From Antarctobacter heliothermus (lineage in GTDB: Bacteria > Pseudomonadota > Alphaproteobacteria > Rhodobacterales > Rhodobacteraceae): a stretch of 48,170 nucleotides of DNA. Shown piece after piece: positions 8,557 through 16,693 of this stretch. Each line of letters begins with the position of its first letter. Within the stretch, counting starts at the first letter, position 1. Under the pieces are notes generated by a model. The model saw only the letters and a list, made by a program, of their open reading frames with translations, made no database searches and was not told where the DNA came from. The stretch covers positions 1-48,170 of the forward strand of contig NZ_FZON01000041.1 in the NCBI RefSeq assembly GCF_900188425.1, in the 5' to 3' direction. A program made the translations under genes and the position numbers.

Positions 8557-9876
8557 TTAGCTGGTCAGGCCCACGCGACCGATGCTTTCATAAGCGGTAA
8601 AGCCTGCCGCCTCGGCATCCGATGCGGTGTAGATGTTGCGCAGATCGGCCAGTTTTGCCTGCGCCATGGACCCGGCAATGCGCGACAGGTCCAGCGCGCG
8701 AAACTCGTTCCATTCGGTCAGGATGACCAGCAGATCGGCACCATTGGCGGCGGTATAGGGGTCGTCCTCCCACGCGACGCCGGGCAGCATATGCTCACCC
8801 TCGCGGCGACCCTGCGGATCGACGACGCGGACCTTGGCCCCGCCCCCGACCAGCGCAGGCACGATGGTCAGCGACGGCGCGTCGCGCATGTCGTCGGTGT
8901 TGGGTTTGAACGTGACACCCAGCACGGCGACCGTTTTGCCGTTGAAGCCGCCATCACACAGGTCGGCCAGTTTGTCGATCATGCGGCGTTTGACGTCCTC
9001 GTTGACCTTGATGACCGTCTCGACAATCGAGATGGGAGCCGCGTGCTCCTGGCCGATGCGGGCCAGCGCCTTGGTGTCCTTGGGGAAACACGATCCGCCA
9101 TAGCCGGGACCGGCATGCAGGAACTTGTTGCCGATGCGGCCATCCATGCCCATGCCCTTGGAGACGGATTTCACATCCGCGCCGACCTTTTCGCACAGGG
9201 CGGCGATCTCGTTGATAAAGGTGATCTTGGTCGCAAGGAACGCGTTGGCGGCGTATTTGATCATCTCGGCCGATTCCAGATCGGTGGTGACAATCGGGAA
9301 GTCCCGCAGATAGAGCGGGCGGTAGATTTCCGCCATGACCTGCGCGGCGCGGTCCGATTCCACGCCGACAACCACGCGGTCCGGTTTCATGAAATCGTCG
9401 ATGGCCGCGCCTTCGCGCAGGAATTCCGGGTTGGAGGCGACATCGAAATCAAGGCCGGGCACGGCGGCAGAGATCACCTCCTTGACCTTGCGGTTTGTGC
9501 CGACGGGCACTGTCGACTTGGTCACGACAACCATGTAGCCGGTCGCGGCCTTGGCGATTTCCTCTGCCGCAGCCATGACATAGGTCAGGTCCGCATGGCC
9601 ATCACCGCGCCGGGTCGGCGTGCCCACGGCGATGAACACCGCATCGGCGCTGTCGATGGCGGTCTTGAGATCCAGCGTAAAGCTGAGGCGGCCTGCCTCG
9701 ACGTTCTTGTGCATCAAAACGTCAAGGCCGGGCTCGTAAATCGGCACCTCGCCGCGTTCCAGCATCTCTATCTTGCGCGGATCCTTGTCCACGCAGACAA
9801 CTTCGTGTCCAAAATCAGAAAAACAAACTCCGGAGACAAGGCCGACATAGCCTGTTCCGATCATGGCAATTTTCAT
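8557..9876 (-). CDS. ugd: UDP-glucose 6-dehydrogenase
   Basis: A 439-residue cytoplasmic enzyme that oxidises UDP-glucose twice to UDP-glucuronate, a precursor of acidic exopolysaccharide or capsule. It opens with the NAD-binding MKIAMIGTGYVGLV. The thioester-forming Cys263 lies in GPGYGGSCFPKDT. The family segments PEFLREG and LGVTFKPNTDDMRDAPS are intact. Length is normal. The start at 9876 is set by the dinucleotide-binding strand immediately after the ATG and an AGGGAT site upstream; the frame extends a further 53 codons upstream without family sequence. It is divergent from kdsD, consistent with a shared polysaccharide role. Confidence 0.95.
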   Translation of the reverse strand: MKIAMIGTGYVGLVSGVCFSDFGHEVVCVDKDPRKIEMLERGEVPIYEPGLDVLMHKNVEAGRLSFTLDLKTAIDSADAVFIAVGTPTRRGDGHADLTYVMAAAEEIAKAATGYMVVVTKSTVPVGTNRKVKEVISAAVPGLDFDVASNPEFLREGAAIDDFMKPDRVVVGVESDRAAQVMAEIYRPLYLRDFPIVTTDLESAEMIKYAANAFLATKITFINEIAALCEKVGADVKSVSKGMGMDGRIGNKFLHAGPGYGGSCFPKDTKALARIGQEHAAPISIVETVIKVNEDVKRRMIDKLADLCDGGFNGKTVAVLGVTFKPNTDDMRDAPSLTIVPALVGGGAKVRVVDPQGRREGEHMLPGVAWEDDPYTAANGADLLVILTEWNEFRALDLSRIAGSMAQAKLADLRNIYTASDAEAAGFTAYESIGRVGLTS

Positions 9877-10038
9877 GGTAGCGATCCCTAACGCGGTCTC
9901 TTTTATGGCGACGACATGCGGCGGTGTGGGGGCAAATGTCAACTTGCCCATGCCGCAACGCGGCAAACTGTTGCGCGATTGGACAAGGTCCGGCGGAGGC
10001 GCTAAAGCACGCGGCACAATGAGAACCGAGCACACCCC

Positions 10039-10989
10039 ATGACAGACAGTCCATCAGCGGTCGCCCGCGCCGTTCTAGCCACCGAAAGCGCGGCGCTGGC
10101 GCGGCTGGGCGATGAATTGCCGGACAGTTTTGACGCCGTCGTTGCCCGGCTGTTGCAGGTGCAGGGGCGCGTGATCGTGTCCGGCATGGGCAAATCGGGC
10201 CATGTGGCCAACAAGATCGCGGCCACCTTTGCGTCGACCGGCACGCCTGCACAGGGTGTCCATCCGGGAGAGGCGAGCCACGGCGATCTGGGCATGATCA
10301 CGCCGTCGGATGCGGTGATCCTGATCTCCAACTCTGGCGAGACGCGGGAACTGGCCGATATGATCGCCCATTGCGCGCGGTTTTCGGTGCCGTTGGTGGC
10401 GATGACCAAGGGGGCGGACAGCACCCTGTCGCGGGCGGCGGATTTTGTCCTGCTGATGCCCGACGCACCAGAGGCCTGCGCCATCGGGATGGCGCCGACG
10501 ACCTCGACCACGATGGCGATGGCGTTGGGGGATGCGCTGGCGGTGGCGATGATGCAGAGCCGGGGGTTTGACCGGACCAGTTTCGCGGCGTTCCATCCCG
10601 GTGGGACGTTGGGGGCGCAACTGCTGCATGTCTCTGCCGTCATGCACCGGGGGGAAGAACTGCCGCTGGTCCAAGAGGACACGCCGATGTCCGAATGCCT
10701 GCTGGTGATGAGCCAAAAGGGATTTGGCGTGGCCGCATTGGTCGAGAACGACCGGCTGATGGGGATCATCACCGATGGCGACCTGCGCCGCAACATGGAC
10801 GGGCTGATGGACCGCAGTGCGGGGCAGGTTGCCACGCGCGGGCCGCTGGTCACCGCCCCCGACACCCTGCTGATCGAGGCGCTTGGCATTATGAACACGA
10901 CGAAACGCACGGTCCTGCTGGTGACCGATGGCGACAGGCTGGTCGGCCTGCTGCACATCCACGACGCGCTGCGGGCGGGTGTGGCATGA
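10039..10989 (+). CDS. kdsD: D-arabinose 5-phosphate isomerase (KpsF/GutQ family)
   Basis: A 316-residue cytoplasmic enzyme that turns ribulose 5-phosphate into arabinose 5-phosphate, the first step to KDO. The SIS domain (about residues 35-180) has GRVIVSGMGKSGHVANKIAATF and the SNSGET phosphate-binding loop. Two CBS domains follow (about residues 205-315), with GFGVAALVENDRLMGIITDGDLRR being typical. It overlaps kdsB by ATGA, so the two are translationally coupled in the operon kdsD-kdsB-kdsA. This full pathway trio suggests a KDO-containing capsule or lipopolysaccharide. Confidence 0.93.
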   Translation: MTDSPSAVARAVLATESAALARLGDELPDSFDAVVARLLQVQGRVIVSGMGKSGHVANKIAATFASTGTPAQGVHPGEASHGDLGMITPSDAVILISNSGETRELADMIAHCARFSVPLVAMTKGADSTLSRAADFVLLMPDAPEACAIGMAPTTSTTMAMALGDALAVAMMQSRGFDRTSFAAFHPGGTLGAQLLHVSAVMHRGEELPLVQEDTPMSECLLVMSQKGFGVAALVENDRLMGIITDGDLRRNMDGLMDRSAGQVATRGPLVTAPDTLLIEALGIMNTTKRTVLLVTDGDRLVGLLHIHDALRAGVA

Positions 10990-11774
10990 GCGCGGTCATC
11001 TTTATCCCCGCGCGCTATGCCTCGACACGGTATCCGGGCAAGCCGCTGGTGGCATTGAAGGGCGCGACGGGTGAGGCGAAATCGCTGATCCAGCGCAGCT
11101 GGGAGGCCGCCAAGGCGGTCAAGGGCGCGGACGCGGTCTATGTGCTGACGGACGACAGCCGCATCGCAGAGGCGGCGCGCGGCTTTGGCGCGGATGTGCT
11201 GATGACGTCGGAAAACGCCCGCAACGGCACCGAGCGCTGCGCCGAGGGTATCGCGCAACTGGCCAGTGCCCCCGACTGCGTGGTGAACCTGCAGGGCGAC
11301 GCGCCGCTGACGCCTGCGTGGTTTGTCGAGGCGCTGATTGCGCGGATGGACGACCCGGCAGTGCGAATGGCCACGCCGATCCTGCGCTGCGACGCCGAGA
11401 CTCTGACCAACTTTGTCACCGACCGCCAGAATGGTCGCGTTGGCGGCACCACCGCCGTCACCCGCGCGGATGGTGCGGCGTTGTATTTCTCCAAGGAAGT
11501 GCTGCCCTTTGTCGGATCGCTGGAGACCCCGCCAGAGGTTTGGCACCATGTGGGTGTCTACGCCTACCGCCCCGAGGCGCTGGCGGCCTATATGTCTTGG
11601 CCCGAAGGCCCGCTGGAAAAGGCCGAGGGGCTGGAACAGCTGCGCTTTCTGGAAAACGGCGTGCCGGTGACCTGTGTTCCGGTTGAGGGCAAGGGCCGGG
11701 TATTCTGGGAACTCAACAATCCAGTGGACGTGGCGCGCATCGAAGGCGTGCTGGCAAAGGAAGGCATCGCATGA
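10986..11774 (+). CDS. kdsB: 3-deoxy-manno-octulosonate cytidylyltransferase
   Basis: A 262-residue cytoplasmic enzyme that joins KDO to CMP, giving the activated sugar. The N-terminal nucleotide-binding segment IPARYASTRYPGKPL is canonical. So are the metal-binding NLQGDAPLTP region and the KDO-binding HHVGVYAYRPEAL segment. The start is the ATG overlapping the kdsD stop at 10986. It ends overlapping kdsA by ATGA. Length matches the family at about 250 residues. Confidence 0.93.
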   Translation: MSAVIFIPARYASTRYPGKPLVALKGATGEAKSLIQRSWEAAKAVKGADAVYVLTDDSRIAEAARGFGADVLMTSENARNGTERCAEGIAQLASAPDCVVNLQGDAPLTPAWFVEALIARMDDPAVRMATPILRCDAETLTNFVTDRQNGRVGGTTAVTRADGAALYFSKEVLPFVGSLETPPEVWHHVGVYAYRPEALAAYMSWPEGPLEKAEGLEQLRFLENGVPVTCVPVEGKGRVFWELNNPVDVARIEGVLAKEGIA

Positions 11775-12592
11775 CGGACGTTTCAATCGGGGACTATACC
11801 GTCTCCAACGCCGCCCCTTTCACCCTGATCGCGGGCCCTTGCCAGATCGAGAGCCTGGATCACGCGCGGATGCTGGCCGAGCGGATCGCGGCGGCGGCAG
11901 AGGCGGCGGGCGTGAACTGGATCTTCAAGGCCAGCTACGACAAGGCCAACAGATCGTCCCTGTCGGGCAAACGCGGCGTCGGCATGGAAGAGGGGCTGCG
12001 CGTGCTGTCCACCATCCGGTCGGAATTCGGCGTGCCGGTGCTGACGGATGTGCACGCGCCCGACCAATGCGCCACCGTCGCCTCTGCCGTCGACGTGCTG
12101 CAAATCCCGGCTTTTCTGTCGCGCCAGACCGACCTGCTGCTGGCGGCGGGGGAGACGGGCGCCGCCATCAACGTCAAGAAGGGGCAGTTCCTGGCGCCTT
12201 GGGACATGGTGAACGTGGTGGACAAGATCGCCTCGACCGGGAACCAAAAGATCATGTTGTGTGAGCGCGGCACATCCTTTGGCTACAACATGCTGGTGTC
12301 GGACATGCGATCGCTGCCGATCATGGGCGAGACCGGCTATCCGGTGGTGTTTGACGCCACCCATTCGGTGCAACTGCCCGGTGGGAAAGGCACATCCACG
12401 GGCGGGCAGCGCCAGTTTGTCGAGCCGCTGGCCCGTGCGGCGCTGGCCGTGGGCTGTGCCGCTGTCTTTATCGAGACCCACGAAGACCCGGACAACGCGC
12501 CCAGCGACGGGCCGAACATGGTGCCGGTTGATGATCTGGCGCGGTTGCTCAAGGGGCTGGCAGCGGTGGACGCGCTGACCAAGGCGGGCTGA
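11771..12592 (+). CDS. kdsA: KDO-8-phosphate synthase, metal-dependent type
   Basis: A 273-residue cytoplasmic enzyme that condenses phosphoenolpyruvate and arabinose 5-phosphate. The barrel strands IAGPCQIES, IFKASYDKANRSS, LTDVHAP, NVKKGQFLAP, LCERGTSFGYN and FDATHSVQLPGG are all present. Cys24 in AGPCQIES sits where E. coli has Asn and the Aquifex enzyme has a metal-binding Cys, so this is expected to be the metal-requiring class. It is the last gene of the kdsDBA operon and is followed by a terminator. Confidence 0.95.
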   Translation: MTDVSIGDYTVSNAAPFTLIAGPCQIESLDHARMLAERIAAAAEAAGVNWIFKASYDKANRSSLSGKRGVGMEEGLRVLSTIRSEFGVPVLTDVHAPDQCATVASAVDVLQIPAFLSRQTDLLLAAGETGAAINVKKGQFLAPWDMVNVVDKIASTGNQKIMLCERGTSFGYNMLVSDMRSLPIMGETGYPVVFDATHSVQLPGGKGTSTGGQRQFVEPLARAALAVGCAAVFIETHEDPDNAPSDGPNMVPVDDLARLLKGLAAVDALTKAG

Positions 12593-12608
12593 TCTGGGCT
12601 GACGCTTC

Positions 12609-12637
12609 GGAATTTTGGGTATTTTTGCAGAAAAGAA
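12609..12637 (+). repeat. Copy 1 of a GGGTATTTTTG...AGAAG repeat
   Basis: This AT-rich string reads TTTTGGGTATTTTTGCAG and continues AAAAGAAG, immediately before the kdsA terminator. The same pattern recurs at 19804-19827 and, inverted, at 27267-27297. I recall similar strings in other Rhodobacteraceae intergenic regions. Confidence 0.5.
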
Positions 12638-12666
12638 GCCGCAGGGAGTCGTCCTTGCGGCTTTTT
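12635..12666 (+). terminator. Intrinsic terminator after kdsA
   Basis: An 8-bp stem AAGCCGCA/TGCGGCTT with an inner GG/CC extension is followed by CTTTTTC. It ends the kds operon and lies between kdsA and the converging mutase gene, which may also use it. Confidence 0.75.
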
Positions 12667-12679
12667 CGGTTCTTGCGGG

Positions 12680-14092
12680 TCAGGTGCTCAGTGTTGCGCC
12701 CAGTTTGCCAAGGTAGGTTTCCACCAGCGCGGTTGCCGTCTCACGCGATCCGGCCTCTGCGTAGCAGCGGAATTCCGGCGCGTTGCCCGAGGGGCGCAGG
12801 TGGACCACGTCGCCGTTTTCAAAGCTGACGCGCAGACCGTCGGTTGTGTCCAGCGCGGCCTCTGCCCCGGTGACGGCGAAGAAGGCGGCGCGGGCGGCGG
12901 CATCCTCGGTGAGTTTGGCGATGAATGCCTTGGAGGTATCTGTTTCGATCCCCTGGATGCGGTCGGCGGCGGTAAAGCGGGGCGGCAGCGCGTCCAGCAG
13001 CGCCGACAGCGGTTGACCGGCGGCGCGCGCGGCGGCCAGCGGCGCAAGGATCGGCAGCAGGCAATCGCGGGTCATCAGCGGGGCGAGGTTCCCGGCGGGC
13101 GTCTGGCCGGGAACCTGGGCAGCGAAACCCAGCAGGAAGCCGCCGTTGGCCTCATAGCCCACGACGCGGGCGGCGGGATCGGCCTGTAGCGCCGCCTCCA
13201 TCGCGGCGATCACGAAGGGGGAGCCGATCTTGGTGCGGGTGATTGCGGTGAAATCGAACGCGCCGTCGGCGTCGATCATGGTGTTGGAGGAGACCGGCGT
13301 ACAGATCACCTGCGCCCCCAGTGCGCGCGCGGTGACTGCGCCGAGCACATCACCCGGAATGACGCGTTGTGCATCGTCCACCAGCATCGGGCGGTCGGCG
13401 TCGCCGTCGGTCGAGATCAGCACCGAGAGGTCATGTTCGGCGAACCAGCCGGCAAAGAGGTTCTTGGTCTCCGGGTCGAGCGCCTCTGTATCCACGGGGA
13501 TGAACTGGTCAGAGCGGGCAATGGCGATGGCGGTGCCGCCCAGCGCCTGCACCACGTCCATCATGATGTCGCGGGCGACAGAGCTGTGCTGGTAGACGCC
13601 GACGCGCAGGCCGTTCAGCGCCTGCGGGCCATAGGCGTCTGTGTAGCGGGCGACATAGGCGGCGCGGGCGTCGGCCTGAGTCAGGGTGCCCTGGGCCGCG
13701 TCGGGGGCGGTTTGGCCAAGCGCGCCGTTGATGCGCGTCTCATCCTGTTTGGAGATTTCTCCGGTGGGGACGTAGAATTTCAGCCCGTTGCGGTCAGCGG
13801 GGATGTGGCTGCCGGTGACCATGACCGCCGCCGCGCCCGCATTCAGCGAAGACAGCGCCAGCGCGGGGGTCGGGACCGCGCCGCAGTCCACCGCATCGAG
13901 GCCCGCGGCGCGGATGGCGTCGATCACCCAGCCCGAAATTTGTGGCGACGAGGGGCGCAGATCGCGGCCCACATGCACCGCGCCGCCGTGGGGGCAGGCG
14001 CGCAGAAAGGCGGTGACGTAGTCGTGTACCAGCGGTTCGGTCAGGTCCACAACGAGGCCGCGCAGGCCGCTTGTTCCGAATTTGGGGGCCAT
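12680..14092 (-). CDS. Phosphomannomutase/phosphoglucomutase-family protein
   Basis: A 470-residue cytoplasmic alpha-D-phosphohexomutase that moves phosphate between C1 and C6 of a hexose, probably mannose or glucose, for sugar-nucleotide supply. The phosphoserine loop is VTGSHIPADRNGLKFY with Ser95. The metal loop STDGDADRP gives Asp229, Asp231 and Asp233. The sugar-binding GYEANGG and the C-terminal phosphate-binding RPSGNAPEFRCY motif (RPSGNAPE rather than RPSGTEP) are present. It converges on kdsA and completes the polysaccharide-precursor block. Which hexose it prefers cannot be told from the motifs alone. Confidence 0.88.
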   Translation of the reverse strand: MAPKFGTSGLRGLVVDLTEPLVHDYVTAFLRACPHGGAVHVGRDLRPSSPQISGWVIDAIRAAGLDAVDCGAVPTPALALSSLNAGAAAVMVTGSHIPADRNGLKFYVPTGEISKQDETRINGALGQTAPDAAQGTLTQADARAAYVARYTDAYGPQALNGLRVGVYQHSSVARDIMMDVVQALGGTAIAIARSDQFIPVDTEALDPETKNLFAGWFAEHDLSVLISTDGDADRPMLVDDAQRVIPGDVLGAVTARALGAQVICTPVSSNTMIDADGAFDFTAITRTKIGSPFVIAAMEAALQADPAARVVGYEANGGFLLGFAAQVPGQTPAGNLAPLMTRDCLLPILAPLAAARAAGQPLSALLDALPPRFTAADRIQGIETDTSKAFIAKLTEDAAARAAFFAVTGAEAALDTTDGLRVSFENGDVVHLRPSGNAPEFRCYAEAGSRETATALVETYLGKLGATLST

Positions 14093-14216
14093 CTGTGTTA
14101 TCCCTGTCCTTGAAATCCCGTGCGCGCCAATGCCCGCGCGCGGTTCTTTTCCCGAGTCTGACCCACAAAGGCAAGGGCGGCTTCCGCAGCGGGGCGTTGC
14201 GGCCTAGTCTGTGGTG

Positions 14217-14795
14217 ATGAAACGCGCATTTGCCCTGATCTTGTGTCTTTACGCCGCGCCGCTGGCCGCGACCCCCTATGCCGAGCATCAATTGCTGCGG
14301 CCGGATCTGTTTGACCCTGCCACGGGCTATCGTGTTGGACGACAGCGGGCACCGACACCGGACGACATTCCCGCGCCTGCGGTTCTGGTGTCGCCGGACG
14401 AGGCGCGCGATTTGCTGGAAGCCGGGGCGGTGGCGCTGGATGTGTTTGGCGCGCAGCAGTCGCGGTTCGATGAGTTGGACGGCACCTGGCTGGTATCGCA
14501 ACAGCGGCTGAGCCTGCCGGATGCGGTCTGGCTGCCCGAGGTCGGGCGTGGGCAATTGAGCGCGGTCATGCAAAGCTATCTGGCCGAGGGGCTGGTGCGG
14601 GTGACGGGCGGCGACAGGGCGCGGCCTTTGGTGGTGTATTGTGTCGCCGATTGCTGGATGAGCTGGAACGCCGCGCAACGGATCAGCGCGCTGGGGTATA
14701 CGCGTGTCCACTGGTTCCGGCTGGGCACGGATGGGTGGCTGGACATTGGCGGGGTGTTGGAGCCGGTCGAGCCGGTGCCGGTCAACGTCGACTAG
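14217..14795 (+). CDS. PQQ-associated rhodanese-like CX3CW protein
   Basis: A 192-residue exported protein of the PQQ-dependent catabolism-associated CXXCW-motif family, which has a rhodanese-like fold. After the signal peptide (MKRAFALILCLYAAPLAATP) come the family blocks GYRVGRQRAPTPDDIPAP, ALDVFGAQQ, AVWLPEVG and the hallmark YCVADCWMSWNAA with Cys142, Cys146 and Trp147. Cys142 occupies the rhodanese nucleophile site. Family members are found next to quinoprotein dehydrogenases; their biochemistry is not established. The ATG at 14217 is preferred to GTG 14211, but neither has a clear Shine-Dalgarno sequence. Its stop codon overlaps that of the metallohydrolase on the other strand by four bases. 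Confidence 0.85.
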   Translation: MKRAFALILCLYAAPLAATPYAEHQLLRPDLFDPATGYRVGRQRAPTPDDIPAPAVLVSPDEARDLLEAGAVALDVFGAQQSRFDELDGTWLVSQQRLSLPDAVWLPEVGRGQLSAVMQSYLAEGLVRVTGGDRARPLVVYCVADCWMSWNAAQRISALGYTRVHWFRLGTDGWLDIGGVLEPVEPVPVNVD

Positions 14796-15733
14796 TTGCC
14801 GCGTGGCAGCTCCTCCAGCTCAACCGCCGGGAACAGGTGCGTGACAGAGCGTTGGTATTCCTGCGGCTGCGCGCCCATGGCGGCAAACCGCTCTGGCAGG
14901 GGGGAGTCCATCAGTTCGACCATGTCCAGGCCTGAGCGCGCGCCGTCGCGCAGTGTGGTGTCCAGCCAGTGCAGGTAGTCGCGGGTTTGGGTGATGGACG
15001 CCCCGGTGGGGTCGGCGGGACCGTGACCCGGCAGGATCAGCGCCGGGTTTTGCGCGTCCAGCGCGTCCAGCGCGTTCTGCCAGCGCGGCAGGTCGGCGCT
15101 GGGTGTGGTCGGCGCGCGGTCGTGGAACACCAGATCGCCGGCGATGAGCGTGCCTGTTCGGCGGTCCAACAGCGCCAGATCCGCCACCGTGTGCCCGCCC
15201 AGCGGAAGGGCAAGGAAATCGCGTCCGTCCAGCCGCAAATCGCCGCCCGCGATCACATCCGTTGGCGGCACCACCTCTGTGCCGCGCATCCAGTCGCCAA
15301 GGATGCGGTACATGTTGTCGGCAAAGCCTTCGCCCTCTGTCAGCGCGGCCTGTCGCGTCTCACCCAGTGCAAAGATCGGCGTCCCCGCAAAGACCTGATT
15401 GCCAAAGAAATGGTCCGGGTGGTGGTGCGTGTTGACCACGGTTGAGATGCCGCGAAGGTCGAGACTGCGGGCCAGTGTCACCAGCGCCTCACCATAGCGG
15501 CGCGACGACCCGGTATCGATCAGGATCAGCCCCGTGTCGCCCTTGATCAGGGTGATGTTCACGATGGCGCCGCCGTTCTGCATCGAGAAATAGTCGGTTG
15601 CGCCTTCGACCATCCAGATGCCATCGGCCAGCGGCTTGGCAACAAGGTCATAGGACAGTCGGGCCTGGGCAAAGGCGCGCGGGGCCAGCGGCAGGGAGGC
15701 CAGCAGGCCCAGCGTGGTGCGACGGGTCAGCAT
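14792..15733 (-). CDS. Quinoprotein relay system zinc metallohydrolase
   Basis: A 313-residue periplasmic protein of the metallo-beta-lactamase fold, in the SoxH-related group found beside PQQ dehydrogenases. The N-terminus has a twin-arginine-like TRRTTLGLLASLPLAPRAFAQ signal. Metal ligands are seen in THHHPDH (His103, His105, Asp107, His108), with later ligands in GGHTVADLAL, AGDLVFHD and LPGHGPAD. SoxH-like enzymes are thought to hydrolyse thioester- or persulfide-linked groups on a carrier; here the fused SoxYZ-like carrier is encoded directly upstream. The stop of that gene and this start overlap as TGATG, which implies coupled translation and a joint function. The substrate is not known. 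Confidence 0.85.
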   Translation of the reverse strand: MLTRRTTLGLLASLPLAPRAFAQARLSYDLVAKPLADGIWMVEGATDYFSMQNGGAIVNITLIKGDTGLILIDTGSSRRYGEALVTLARSLDLRGISTVVNTHHHPDHFFGNQVFAGTPIFALGETRQAALTEGEGFADNMYRILGDWMRGTEVVPPTDVIAGGDLRLDGRDFLALPLGGHTVADLALLDRRTGTLIAGDLVFHDRAPTTPSADLPRWQNALDALDAQNPALILPGHGPADPTGASITQTRDYLHWLDTTLRDGARSGLDMVELMDSPLPERFAAMGAQPQEYQRSVTHLFPAVELEELPRGN

Positions 15734-16518
15734 CAGTTCAGTTCACCTTCGCTGAGGACACCGCGGATGCGGTTGCCGTTGTTGTCGCGCCCGACCACCT
15801 TGACCGAGGCGGGCAGCGCGCCCTTGGCGAAGTAGAAGGTAAAGGCCGGATCCTCATTCACCGGCTCTGCCAGTTCCAGCCGCGCCAGTTGGGTGCCGTC
15901 GTCCCGTTGCAGGGACAGATCCTGAATGATGAAAACCGGGATGCCATCGGCCAGTCCGGTGTCCATCGGGTGATCGACGATCAGCCGCGCGCGCCCGGTG
16001 GCGGACCACAGCCGCCCGTGGACCTCACCCAGTTTTTCCTCCCAGTCGTCGCTGGCATAGGCGTGGGACGCCGCCGTACAGCCGCCGCCCGCCGCGTCGA
16101 TATAGATCGAGCCGACATGCCATGTGCCGGAATGCGTCTCGACACTGGCGCGGATGGCGGTGGCCTGATCGATCTTGAACCGCAGCGACAGCTTGGCGTC
16201 CGCCTGTTCGGGGTAATAGGTCAGGATATGCGGGATCGGGCCGTAGTCGGCGCTGATGACGATCCGTTTGACGTCCGGGATCGCCGTGGCATCCACCAGC
16301 AGCGGGACATTCAGGCTGTCCTCGGCAGAGGCGGGCGCGCGCAGCACCACGCGATCATCAAAGCGGATGTCGGCGGGATCGCCCAGCAGCCCCTTTTGGT
16401 GATAATCCCACATGCCCGACTGCATCGGATCGGTCAGCGGCGTCTGCGGATCGTCCAGCGCAAAAGCCGCCCCCGCAAAGAGACCCAACAGCGCAACCAG
16501 CGTTGTGCGAAGAAACAT
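15733..16518 (-). CDS. Quinoprotein-associated fused SoxY-SoxZ-like carrier
   Basis: A 261-residue exported protein. After the signal (MFLRTTLVALLGLFAGAAFA), a SoxY-like domain ends in GGGCTAAS with Cys147, the counterpart of the SoxY swinging-arm Cys. A SoxZ-like domain follows (about residues 165-261; HPMDTGLADGIPVF, PAFTFYF). In sulfur oxidation SoxY and SoxZ are separate chains and carry sulfur covalently on the Cys. The fused form occurs beside quinoprotein alcohol dehydrogenases, where its cargo is unknown. No soxAXB or soxCD is present here, so thiosulfate oxidation is unlikely. Start 16518 has a strong GGGAGGG site. The dyad at 16639-16656 probably drives it. Confidence 0.85.
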   Translation of the reverse strand: MFLRTTLVALLGLFAGAAFALDDPQTPLTDPMQSGMWDYHQKGLLGDPADIRFDDRVVLRAPASAEDSLNVPLLVDATAIPDVKRIVISADYGPIPHILTYYPEQADAKLSLRFKIDQATAIRASVETHSGTWHVGSIYIDAAGGGCTAASHAYASDDWEEKLGEVHGRLWSATGRARLIVDHPMDTGLADGIPVFIIQDLSLQRDDGTQLARLELAEPVNEDPAFTFYFAKGALPASVKVVGRDNNGNRIRGVLSEGELN

Positions 16519-16638
16519 GGCGGACCCTCCCCGTCGTGCCAGATTGGGTCGCAGGCTAACACGGGGGCCGTGCCGTTTCACCGCGCCTATAGTCGTAGAG
16601 GCATCGGACAATATCCGAAGATGGACGGTGTCAGCCCC

Positions 16639-16656
16639 CATTGGACCAAGGTCGCA
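16639..16656 (-). promoter_or_regulatory. Dyad box 1, soxYZ-like/nosR-like divergent promoter
   Basis: On the minus strand it reads GCGACCTTGGTCCAATG, with core GAC-N4-GTC. It is one of five copies in the three control regions of the PQQ locus. A -10-like GATATT at 16610-16615 on the minus strand puts the box centre about 45 bases upstream of the expected soxYZ-like start. It also lies about 45 bases upstream of the nosR-like ATG. Confidence 0.65.
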
Positions 16657-16693
16657 TTTGGGCTGGTCGCGGGCGCGTCATAGGCTGCGCCGC

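Noticed and set aside
15733-16518. A thiosulfate-oxidising Sox system
   Set aside because: Only a fused SoxYZ-like carrier and a SoxH-like hydrolase are present; there is no soxA, soxX, soxB or soxCD, and the neighbours are quinoprotein genes.
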